Assembly: GCA_031265965.1 (NCBI GenBank) | Contig: JAISBX010000128.1 | Location: 1-11,266, forward strand | Direction: 5' to 3' | Origin: Oscillospiraceae bacterium | GTDB lineage: Bacteria; Bacillota_A; Clostridia; Oscillospirales; Oscillospiraceae | Length of the DNA stretch: 11,266 bases | Part shown: positions 1 through 6,155 of the stretch, one piece after another | Layout of the letters: each line of letters opens with the position of its first letter | Position numbering within the stretch: the stretch's first letter is position 1 | Position numbers and translations under genes: made by a program | Notes under the pieces: model-generated | What the model saw: the letters and a program-made list of their open reading frames with translations, nothing else | Database searches by the model: none | What the model was told of the DNA's origin: nothing

Positions 1-48
1 CTGCGACGCGTCGTATTCGTCCGTAACGGTGTTGAACCCCTCTGCCAT
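1..48 (-). CDS. N-terminus of a leftward gene, probably a class I SAM-dependent methyltransferase (partial)
   Basis: Only the first 16 codons lie in the window; the gene continues past position 1. Read on the minus strand from the ATG at 48-46, it gives MAEGFNTVTDEYDASQ. A purine-rich ribosome binding site, GGGAGAG (complement of 54-60), sits five bases upstream, which supports this as a true start. The pattern F-N-x-V-x-x-E-Y-D near the N-terminus is common at the start of class I SAM methyltransferases of Clostridia; that is family knowledge recalled from memory, and 16 residues cannot prove it. Independent support that the frame is meaningful: the same codons reappear, decayed, at 3519-3566, where the best-preserved part keeps V-T-D-E-Y-D. 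The gene is divergent from the sigma factor gene, so the 172 bases between them must hold both promoters. Confidence 0.5.
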   Translation of the reverse strand, partial: MAEGFNTVTDEYDASQ

Positions 49-60
49 TTGCACTCTCCC
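1..60. repeat. Imperfect direct repeat, intact copy (partner at 3519-3578)
   Basis: Positions 1-60 align without gaps to 3519-3578, with about 45 of 60 bases identical by hand count. The block covers the ribosome binding site and first codons of the leftward methyltransferase-like gene. Similarity weakens but may continue to about position 90 with gaps. The left end of the repeat cannot be seen because the window starts there. Confidence 0.75.
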
Positions 61-165
61 AATACATTACATGTTTCAATCCACGCTATATTCATATCAT
101 ATCACATTTCGGCTCAAAAGGGAAGAGGCGGGGAGGGGGGACATAGTAGCATTTACATTATTTGG

Positions 166-194
166 TTGCAATATCTTATATTTTCTGTTATTAT
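166..194 (+). promoter_or_regulatory. Putative housekeeping-type promoter of the sigma factor gene
   Basis: A -35 like TTGCAA at 166-171 is separated by 17 bases from TATTAT at 189-194. A TG at 186-187, one base before the hexamer, makes it an extended -10 element. Transcription would begin near 201, leaving a leader of about 20 bases before the ATG at 221. The match is to the vegetative sigma-70/SigA consensus, so the sigma factor need not depend only on itself for expression. This is a consensus match by eye in an AT-rich stretch, where chance matches are frequent. Confidence 0.5.
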
Positions 195-220
195 TGATCA
201 TTATACAGGAATTGGCAGGA

Positions 221-721
221 ATGGGATTTGAGATCGTGAGCAAAGAAACAGATCGGGAAGCGGCATTTTTAACAGAGCTTCTACAGACGACTCGCGCCAG
301 ACTGTTGGCCTACGCCCGTTCAAGGAATTTTGAGGGTACCGCCGCGGAGGATTTGGTGCAGGAAGTCTGCCTTTCCGCATGGACAAACATAGACGCGGTG
401 ATGGGCTCGCCAAACCCGCCGGGCTGGTTGATGAACGCTCTGAAAATACATATTCGCAGGTACTATGCGAGCATAGCAAAAGATGGCAAATTATTTGACG
501 CATTGACCGCCAACGCCGATGGTGAGTCTCGTATAACCGACAACGCTGACAATGAAATATCCTTCGCCGCGGCGCTCACTGACGATGATCTGCGTGTTGT
601 CGCACTGAGAGCGCAGGGCTACAGCGACCGCGAAATTGCGGATATGACCAAAACGGCGTACGCGACTATACGCAAGCGGTTTTCAAGGATCAGGGAGAAG
701 ATAAAGCGGTTTATGAAATAA
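221..721 (+). CDS. RNA polymerase sigma factor, ECF-like (sigma-70 family)
   Basis: The product (166 aa from the ATG at 221) is a two-domain sigma factor that would direct RNA polymerase to a small set of promoters. Residues about 25-85 fit sigma region 2: an acidic/aromatic stretch A-E-D-L-V-Q-E-V with S-A-W (residues 42-54) and a basic helix ending I-R-R-Y-Y near 78-82. A short acidic linker follows (about 97-112), then region 4 (115-165), with a helix-turn-helix in Q-G-Y-S-D-R-E-I-A-D-M and a basic recognition helix with T-I-R-K-R-F. There is no region 1 or 3, and the length is normal for ECF or ECF-like factors. The open frame extends to 29, but that extension reads through promoter-like AT-rich sequence and lacks family features, so I place the start at 221, with CAGGA about ten bases upstream. 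The following membrane protein is a likely regulator. Confidence 0.85.
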   Translation: MGFEIVSKETDREAAFLTELLQTTRARLLAYARSRNFEGTAAEDLVQEVCLSAWTNIDAVMGSPNPPGWLMNALKIHIRRYYASIAKDGKLFDALTANADGESRITDNADNEISFAAALTDDDLRVVALRAQGYSDREIADMTKTAYATIRKRFSRIREKIKRFMK

Positions 722-783
722 AAATTTTTCACATGTCACAATTCGGCCAAAAATACAGATATCCTATTGAGAGGAGGTTTAAA

Positions 784-1298
784 ATGTCTCGAATGATTTC
801 AGCCGCCGAAATCGAGGGCAAAACGGTGGAGGAGCTTTATGCAATGCTGGCAGATGACACGCTGTTACCCATTGACGACGACTCGAACACCGATTTGATA
901 CTCGAGATCACAGGGGCGATAGTCAGAAAAGGGAACAAGTCGCCCGAGCAGGAGGAGGCGGAGCGCGCCGCCTTTTGGATGCGACTGCTCGACCGCTACG
1001 GAGATCAATTGCCCATCCGTCTCGAAGATGTAGTGCCAAACCCCACAGAAAGCCCCAAATCGCCCCACGCAGCAAATCCGGGGGTGCCGCACATACCCGC
1101 AGACCCCGCCCGGTGTTGCTCAGAAAGGCAAGCATTGCGGCGGCGGCAGTTGTCGCGCTGTTTGTCTGCAACACGCTCATATCGCTGGCGTTCAATTTTA
1201 ATCCCCTGCGAGCGGTTATCAGCTTCACAGACGAGCTGTTCATCAAAACGATTGTGTCGTCAGATCAGCCGTCAACGCCGAGTGAAGGGACAACTTGA
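784..1298 (+). pseudogene. Frame-disrupted single-pass membrane protein, possible anti-sigma partner
   Basis: A strong AGGAGG (773-778) precedes the ATG at 784. The first frame gives an acidic, helical, soluble-looking N-terminal region of about 85-100 residues (M-S-R-M-I-S-A-A-E-I-E-G-K-T-V to about position 1080). After that the same frame turns into Cys/Arg-rich nonsense that runs into the next gene. In the -1 frame, positions about 1098-1298 encode R-R-P-R-P-V-L-L-R-K followed by a clean hydrophobic segment (1128-1185, A-S-I-A-A-A-A-V-V-A-L-F-V), then a short tail ending at TGA 1296-1298. Joined, they make a protein of about 170 aa: cytoplasmic N-terminus, basic stop, one membrane helix and a short outer tail. 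Its place after a sigma gene suggests an anti-sigma factor, but no zinc-binding ZAS motif is visible. The break is a one-base loss, an assembly error, or, less likely, programmed slippage. Confidence 0.6.
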
Positions 1299-1396
1299 AG
1301 CTGAAGTGCACACGGATTTGAGGTGTTCCTATTGGAAAAGGAAGACAGGCGGTTTGCTTGTATATCACACTGTAATTATGAAAGCGAGGAATTTTT

Positions 1397-2188
1397 ATGT
1401 TCAAAAAAATTATTTCAGCTACTCTGACGGTTTGCCTGTGCGTTGCGCTTGCCACAACCGTTGCTGCCTCTCAGCAAGTGACTACTGTTCCGCCTCCAAT
1501 TGACGACACGGACTATAGCTTGGTGAGGCCGGAATGGGATCTCGGTCGAACTTCCGTCGGTGGGCAAGAGGCGACTGCGGAAGATATGGCTAAGTCTGTG
1601 TTGCATAATAAAAGCAATTCGGCTAAAGCAGCTGCCGCTTATTATGACGCGGAGCTTTCGGTCTCTGACGCGGGTATATGGGAAGCTTTGTCCCCTTTTT
1701 ACTATTACGCGCAGGAATTAGACTATTCTTGCGGCGCCGCGAGTGTCAGGATGGCCATGCGGTATCTTACGGGTTCAGCTTATTCGGAATCGGTTATAAG
1801 ATCAGGCTGCAATACGACATCGACTAACGGGACTACTATCGTTAATATGAAGACGTACATTAACAGCATACAGAGCCAGAATGCCTACTATGACAAATAT
1901 GGCGCTTCAAAATCGACAATGAAAGATGATCTTTATGCCGGAATTGTTACATATGGCGCTCCTCCAATTATAGGTCTGAAAGAGGTTTTATCTAATGGTT
2001 GGCCCTACAATCTTAGTGCGCATATTACTGTGATTCACAGTGTTGCGAGTGATAAATCCAGCGTGTACATTTGCGATCCGTGGACCGGTTATATTGTCGG
2101 ATCGGGAAATACCTATACGACATACAGTAAAACGACTGATACTCTGTATACTGCGTATAGTTTGATAAATATTGGGTATATGTTTTAA
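1397..2188 (+). CDS. Secreted C39-like (papain-fold) cysteine peptidase
   Basis: The 263-residue product begins with a typical Sec signal peptide: M-F-K-K, a hydrophobic core to about residue 22, and A-A-S as a possible cleavage site near 24-25. A variable, possibly pro-peptide region (about 26-95) follows. The peptidase_C39_2-like domain covers about 96-245. The likely nucleophile is Cys112 in Y-S-C-G-A-A-S-V-R-M-A, followed by a helix. The catalytic His is probably His209 in S-A-H-I-T-V-I-H-S-V, and Asp227 in I-C-D-P-W-T-G-Y completes the triad; Gln106 (A-Q-E-L-D-Y) may form the oxyanion hole. These positions match the known family layout. GAGGAA lies about ten bases before the ATG. There is no ABC transporter domain, so it is not a bacteriocin exporter peptidase. 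The substrate is unknown; an envelope or secreted protein is likely. The 98-base gap upstream may hold its own promoter, but I see no convincing one. Confidence 0.8.
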   Translation: MFKKIISATLTVCLCVALATTVAASQQVTTVPPPIDDTDYSLVRPEWDLGRTSVGGQEATAEDMAKSVLHNKSNSAKAAAAYYDAELSVSDAGIWEALSPFYYYAQELDYSCGAASVRMAMRYLTGSAYSESVIRSGCNTTSTNGTTIVNMKTYINSIQSQNAYYDKYGASKSTMKDDLYAGIVTYGAPPIIGLKEVLSNGWPYNLSAHITVIHSVASDKSSVYICDPWTGYIVGSGNTYTTYSKTTDTLYTAYSLINIGYMF

Positions 2189-2332
2189 CTCTAGTTATGT
2201 TTATCCTAGTTTCTAAGTGCCTTTCGGCGTTCCGCCGTCATACGGTGGGGCGCCGATTTGATTAGTTGTGGTATATGGATGACGGATACTAGAATAATAA
2301 GGAAGAAGGCGTAAACAATTAATAAGAAATAC

Positions 2333-3478
2333 TTGGCGATATTTATGTTTATTATTGCTGTTCTTACGCTGGTGTTGATACTGGCGTCTTGCGACGCTGT
2401 CTCGGATAATACAAATCCTGACAAAGAAACATCCGGCGGCGTTGCAACTCAACCGCAGGAGATCAGTGTTGATTTTGACGACTTTTTCTCTTATGTGGCG
2501 CTATTGGACGACAGCTATATTTACTTTGGTAACAGCGACGATAATTCCACAGTCACTTTCTACAGGGCTTACTTTAGCGGCGAAACTCTCACGCTGGGGC
2601 AAATACGGAATTTTTATCTGAATATGAGGTACTCAGATCTAATATATCCGAAGCTGTATTTTTATGTGAGCGTTTTTGATGAGGTTGTGGGAGACGTTTC
2701 AAACAAGATAGTATGTATTGATTTGTCCTCGAACACAATGGAGGAGTTCGAGCACTATGACGGCTCAATCGCCGGGGTTCCCTCATGTAAATTTCAAGAC
2801 GATATCGTTTCTATCAAAAATAACGTCGAGCAGCCGATTGTAACAACATTTGTGGATATATTCGATATAGACACCGGGAATTGGGATAAGCGCATGATCA
2901 ACACATTCAACACTGAGAGTCAAACAGGAACGGCGATTTTCGGTATCTGTGCCGATGAGAATTATCTTTACATCCTCTATGATGATCGGAAAGGAGACGA
3001 AACCGATACTTATCTTAAAGTGTATGATAAAAATTACAATGAGATAAAATCCATAAAAATCGATGAAGATATACACGATTATGTGATGACCCCATTCATA
3101 TCCTATATGCAGGCTTTTGGAGGCTATATTTACATATATAACCCCTCTGAGTATGGGTTTTTGGGGCAAGTCGTCGGCGACGACTTCGTTGAAGTACAAA
3201 AGGGACATCAGTTCGCGATGCCTCTATTCAGCCATTTCGATGATTCAGGCGAGGTTCTGTTTTATACTCGCCGCACAAATGTATATTATGTATTCAACAC
3301 GTCGGTCGGACAGTTCACTGAAAAATCGCAATTCCAAATCGGCGGGGAGTATACTGTTCAGACAATACTCACAACCGCTGAAAAGGCGTTTGTTGAGTGC
3401 TACGCGGATGATGTAGATGATTACGTCTACTTAGTAGACAGAGACAGTCTCGCGAACGTCGTCTTGCCTTGTGAATAA
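2333..3478 (+). CDS. Lipoprotein of unknown function, possible beta-propeller-like repeats
   Basis: The coordinates use the TTG at 2333 (381 aa), the first conventional start. The product has a hydrophobic segment ending in the lipobox L-A-S-C, with the lipidated Cys at residue 20, then a Ser/Asn/Asp/Glu-rich spacer (21-45). The rest is rich in Tyr, Phe, Asp and short beta-strand-like stretches such as D-S-Y-I-Y-F-G, L-Y-F-Y-V-S-V, Y-L-Y-I-L-Y-D-D and G-Y-I-Y-I-Y-N. These recur about every 45-60 residues, as in DUF5050-like or WD-like propeller proteins; I cannot assign a family. Starting at 2333 or at the ATG at 2345 leaves the signal peptide without positive charge. Five codons upstream the frame reads N-K-K-Y, and GAAGG at 2305-2309 is eight bases before an ATT at 2318, so the real start may be ATT (386 aa). 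It probably belongs with the sigma/peptidase cassette and acts outside the membrane. Confidence 0.75.
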   Translation: MAIFMFIIAVLTLVLILASCDAVSDNTNPDKETSGGVATQPQEISVDFDDFFSYVALLDDSYIYFGNSDDNSTVTFYRAYFSGETLTLGQIRNFYLNMRYSDLIYPKLYFYVSVFDEVVGDVSNKIVCIDLSSNTMEEFEHYDGSIAGVPSCKFQDDIVSIKNNVEQPIVTTFVDIFDIDTGNWDKRMINTFNTESQTGTAIFGICADENYLYILYDDRKGDETDTYLKVYDKNYNEIKSIKIDEDIHDYVMTPFISYMQAFGGYIYIYNPSEYGFLGQVVGDDFVEVQKGHQFAMPLFSHFDDSGEVLFYTRRTNVYYVFNTSVGQFTEKSQFQIGGEYTVQTILTTAEKAFVECYADDVDDYVYLVDRDSLANVVLPCE

Positions 3479-3518
3479 AGCGGAATTAAAGAACGGCTCC
3501 GCGTTAGCGTTCCTGTAT

Positions 3519-3578
3519 CTGCGATGTGTCGTATTCATCCGTAACAATGTTAGATTACTATAATATTTGCGCTCTCCC
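3519..3578 (-). pseudogene. Decayed copy of the methyltransferase-like gene start (direct repeat copy 2)
   Basis: This block matches positions 1-60 without gaps at about 75 percent. The ribosome binding site (complement of 3572-3578) is perfectly kept, but the ATG has become ATA (3566-3564) and codons 3 and 4 are TAG and TAA. The following codons still read N-I-V-T-D-E-Y-D-T-S-Q, then leave the family pattern, and a stop follows four codons later. Of the 15 differences, about 12 are transitions and nearly all change G or C in copy 1 to A or T in copy 2. That pattern fits an untranslated relic drifting toward AT. It could be the scar of a duplication, or of a cassette inserted within an ancestral gene start. 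Confidence 0.6.
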
Positions 3579-3609
3579 AAAATATGATATCGCTTTCGAT
3601 CGCTGATAC

Positions 3610-3638
3610 TTGACACGCCGCAGTCAAAATTGTATGAT
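3610..3638 (+). promoter_or_regulatory. Near-consensus sigma-70/SigA promoter of the envelope operon
   Basis: A perfect -35 hexamer TTGACA (3610-3615) is followed after exactly 17 bases by TATGAT (3633-3638), one mismatch from the -10 consensus. Transcription would start near 3645, giving a leader of about 34 bases before the ATG at 3679, and the ribosome binding site GGAGG (3666-3670) lies inside it. This is the best promoter in the window and the only clear one before the six-gene rightward operon. No operator or riboswitch is evident in such a short leader. Confidence 0.75.
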
Positions 3639-3678
3639 TTGCGCGGTGGTTACTTTATATTTTTTGGAGGTATGAGGT

Positions 3679-4686
3679 ATGAATATCAAGCAGGAGTTCT
3701 TGCGCGCGATGCGCGGGGAGAAGCCGGTGCGCTGGATGGGCTACGGGTTTGAGCCATTCCCCAAGATCATGTTCCACTGCGTCATAGACCCAATAACGGT
3801 GTGGGACATACTGTGGATATCCGGCGAGTCGGTCGTTGACAACTGGGGAGTTGTGCACCGCTATCTGCCGGGCGACCCGGGCGTGATACCTATGGTGACG
3901 GACGAAAACCAGGTCATAAAGGATATGACCAAGTGGCGCGATTACGTGCGTTTCCCGGAGATACCGGCGGAGCTGGACTGGAGCGACGCGAAGGCGACCA
4001 TCGCGGGCATCGACCGCGAGCGCGAGTTTGTAATGGTCCCGACGTTCCGCGGACTGTTCGAGCGGCTCCACTGCCTCATGACGTTTGAAAACGCGCTCAT
4101 GGCGCTGTATGAGGAGCCCGAGGCGTGCAACGAGTTCTTCACGGAGTACACCGACTGGAAGCTGAAAGTCGCCGAGCAGCTCATCGACAATCTCCAGCCG
4201 GATATCATACACTCGCACGACGACTGGGGCAGCCGCGACCAGATGCTGTTCTCGCCGGAGAAATTCCGCGAGCTCTTCAAGCCGCACTACGCGCGCCTGT
4301 ACGCCTACTACAAGAAGCGCGGCGTGATAGTGCAGCACCACTCCGACTGCTACTGCACCGGCATCGAAAACGACATAGTCGATATAGGCGCCGACATGTG
4401 GCAGGGCGTTTTACCGTCGAACGACATACCGCTCATCCAGAAAAACACGGGCGGTAAGCTGCTGCTCATGGGCGGCCTCGACCAGAGCGTGATAGATCAG
4501 GCGCCGGGCGACGTGACCGAGGAGCAGATCCGCGCGGAAGTGCGCCGTGCCATAGACGCCTACGCGCCGGCCGGCTCGTTCCTGCCGTGCATAGGCAGCA
4601 TATCGTGCATAAACGACTGGGTGAACCCGATAGTCATGGACGAGTGCAACCGCTACGGCGCGGAGTGGGCGGAGAAAAACAGTTAA
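3679..4686 (+). CDS. URO-D family protein (uroporphyrinogen decarboxylase / corrinoid methyltransferase type)
   Basis: The 335-residue protein has the length and TIM-barrel sequence pattern of the URO-D superfamily, which includes haem-pathway HemE and the MtaA/CmuA-type methyltransferases that act on methylated corrinoid proteins. Features: the N-terminal R-A-M-R-G-E-K-P-V-R helix (9-18); P-D-I-I-H-S-H-D-D-W-G (174-184), a barrel strand end with a catalytic-type loop; V-I-V-Q-H-H-S-D-C-Y-C (216-226), where the MtaA-like group carries its zinc-binding His/Cys residues; and G-G-L-D-Q (265-269) near the C-terminus. The His/Cys cluster favours a methyltransferase-like or other metal-using role over true HemE, but the spacing is not the classic H-x-C-G. 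Start: GGAGG at 3666-3670, eight bases before the ATG. It overlaps the next gene by one base (TAATG). No corrinoid protein gene is nearby, so its tie to the envelope genes is unexplained. Confidence 0.8.
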   Translation: MNIKQEFLRAMRGEKPVRWMGYGFEPFPKIMFHCVIDPITVWDILWISGESVVDNWGVVHRYLPGDPGVIPMVTDENQVIKDMTKWRDYVRFPEIPAELDWSDAKATIAGIDREREFVMVPTFRGLFERLHCLMTFENALMALYEEPEACNEFFTEYTDWKLKVAEQLIDNLQPDIIHSHDDWGSRDQMLFSPEKFRELFKPHYARLYAYYKKRGVIVQHHSDCYCTGIENDIVDIGADMWQGVLPSNDIPLIQKNTGGKLLLMGGLDQSVIDQAPGDVTEEQIRAEVRRAIDAYAPAGSFLPCIGSISCINDWVNPIVMDECNRYGAEWAEKNS

Positions 4687-6155
4687 TGATAATCAACCTG
4701 ACGGAATATCTCGAGCGTTCGGCGGAGCGCTTTCCGGAAAAGACGGCGTTCGCCGACGAGGGCGGGGGCGTCACTTTCTCCGAATTGCGGATGCGCGCGC
4801 GCGCGTTTGGATCCGCGCTCGCTCTGCGAGTGGGCGGTACGCGCAGGCCAATAGCCGTGCTGACGCGCCACACGGTCTCGGATCTCATCGCGTTTTTTGG
4901 GGCGCTGTACGCCGGATGCTTTTATGTGCCTCTGGACGGCAACGCGCCGGAGGATTATATAGCCCGGCGCGCGGAGACGGTGAAGCCCGCGCTTACGGTG
5001 GACGACGGCGTGTTCGCCGAGCTGTCGGGCGGCACGCCCGACGACGGGCTCTTGTCGGACATAAGTTCGCAGGCGCTGGACGAGGATCCCGCGTATGTCA
5101 TTTTTACGTCGGGCTCCACGGGCGAGCCTAAGGGCGCGGTCGTATCGCATCGCGCGGTGATCGACTTCACGGAGTGGATGGGCGACACGTTCGCGTTTTC
5201 CGAAAAGACGGTGTTCGCGAATCATGCCCCGTTCTATTTCGACCTATCAGTCAAGGACATATACTCCACGCTGCGCAACGGGTGTACGGCGCATATTTTG
5301 CCCAAGAAGCTGTTCTTCTCACCTCTGCGTCTCGTGCGCAGGCTCGACGAGCTGGAGGTGAACACGCTCTCGTGGGCCACCGCCGCCGTAAAGCTCGTCG
5401 CGAATACAGGCGTCCTCGCGCAGTACGCGCCGCAGCACCTGACCGACGTGTTTTTTGGCGGCGAAAATATGCCCGCGAAACAGTTGAACATATGGAGACG
5501 TAGCCTGCCCGGCGTGCGTTACGTGAACCTATACGGGCCCACGGAGGCCACTGTGGATTGCGCTTACTATATAGTCCGGCGCGAATTTGACGACGGCGAG
5601 AGCATACCTATAGGGATGCCGTGCCGAAACGCGCAGCTCATTTTGCTCGACGGGGACGCCCCGGCGCCTGACGGCGCACCGGGCGAGCTGGCGGTGCGCG
5701 GCGCTGGCGTCGCCCTCGGGTACTATGGCGACGGCGGGCGCACGGCGGCGGCGTTCGTGCAAAACCCGCTCAACCCCCTGTACCGCGACATCGTGTACCG
5801 CACGGGCGATATATGCCGGCGAAACGAACACGGTGAGCTCGTGTACCTGTCGCGCGCGGACGGCCAGGTGAAGCACATGGGCAACCGCGTCGAGCTCGGG
5901 GAGATCGAGGCGGCGGCTGCCGCGCTCGGCGGCGTGGATTCGGCGTGCTGCTGCTTTGACAGGGACAACGACAGGATCGTGCTGTTTTTCGCTGGCCCGG
6001 AATCCGGGCCAGCTGTGCGCCGGGCGCTCGGCGCACAGCTGCCGCGCTATATGCAGCCAAACGCGGTCATACGTGCCGATCCCATGCCCGAGACGCCGAA
6101 CGGCAAGATCGACAGGCTGCGCCTCATGAGGGAGTTCTATGACAAGACTTACTGA
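4686..6155 (+). CDS. DltA-like stand-alone adenylation enzyme (amino acid-carrier protein ligase)
   Basis: The enzyme should activate a carboxylic acid, most likely an amino acid, as the acyl-AMP and load it on the phosphopantetheine arm of the carrier protein encoded at 6873. At 489 aa it has a single A domain and no condensation, carrier or thioesterase domain, like DltA. Core motifs are intact: T-S-G-S-T-G-E-P-K-G (141-150), F-D-L-S-V-K-D (185-191), Y-G-P-T-E-A-T (283-289), Y-R-T-G-D (371-375), the G-N-R-V-E-L-G-E-I-E hinge (399-408), and P-N-G-K-I-D-R with catalytic Lys474. The F-D-L-S-V motif and overall length are characteristic of DltA and peptide-synthetase A domains, but I cannot read substrate specificity from sequence alone. 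The ATG shares its A with the stop of the URO-D gene, with GGAG eleven bases upstream, so translation is probably coupled. Reading upstream of 4686 would only shadow the preceding gene. Confidence 0.88.
   Translation: MIINLTEYLERSAERFPEKTAFADEGGGVTFSELRMRARAFGSALALRVGGTRRPIAVLTRHTVSDLIAFFGALYAGCFYVPLDGNAPEDYIARRAETVKPALTVDDGVFAELSGGTPDDGLLSDISSQALDEDPAYVIFTSGSTGEPKGAVVSHRAVIDFTEWMGDTFAFSEKTVFANHAPFYFDLSVKDIYSTLRNGCTAHILPKKLFFSPLRLVRRLDELEVNTLSWATAAVKLVANTGVLAQYAPQHLTDVFFGGENMPAKQLNIWRRSLPGVRYVNLYGPTEATVDCAYYIVRREFDDGESIPIGMPCRNAQLILLDGDAPAPDGAPGELAVRGAGVALGYYGDGGRTAAAFVQNPLNPLYRDIVYRTGDICRRNEHGELVYLSRADGQVKHMGNRVELGEIEAAAAALGGVDSACCCFDRDNDRIVLFFAGPESGPAVRRALGAQLPRYMQPNAVIRADPMPETPNGKIDRLRLMREFYDKTY

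Noticed and set aside
29..220. N-terminal extension of the sigma factor to the ATG at 29
   Set aside because: It would overlap the divergent gene start and the promoter at 166-194; its hydrophobic, Ile/Leu-rich translation is unlike any sigma factor N-terminus.
1299..1396. Promoter before the C39-like peptidase gene, including a sigma-autoregulated one
   Set aside because: Candidate boxes (TTGCTT with AATTAT) have a 14-base spacer, and no motif shared with the sigma gene upstream region was found by eye.
1299..1503. The first frame of the 784 gene continuing to 1503 as a genuine C-terminus
   Set aside because: The translation is Cys/Arg/Ser-rich without pattern, overlaps the signal peptide of the peptidase gene by about 107 bases, and the other frame contains a clean membrane helix.
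2221..2256. Small inverted repeats after the peptidase gene (CGGCG/CGCCG with a three-base loop, and CCGT/ACGG)
   Set aside because: Stems are only four to five pairs and no T run follows, so I do not call a terminator; no other structure is convincing in 2189-2317.
3490..3512. Hairpin GAAC(G)GCT/AGCGTTC after the lipoprotein gene as its terminator
   Set aside because: The stem needs a bulge and is not followed by a T tract; it may still act weakly, but the evidence is too thin for a feature.
3655..4341. A 228-codon minus-strand frame opposite the URO-D gene
   Set aside because: The + strand protein has clear family motifs throughout, and the antisense product is low-complexity (Arg, Val, His, Leu) with no recognisable domain.
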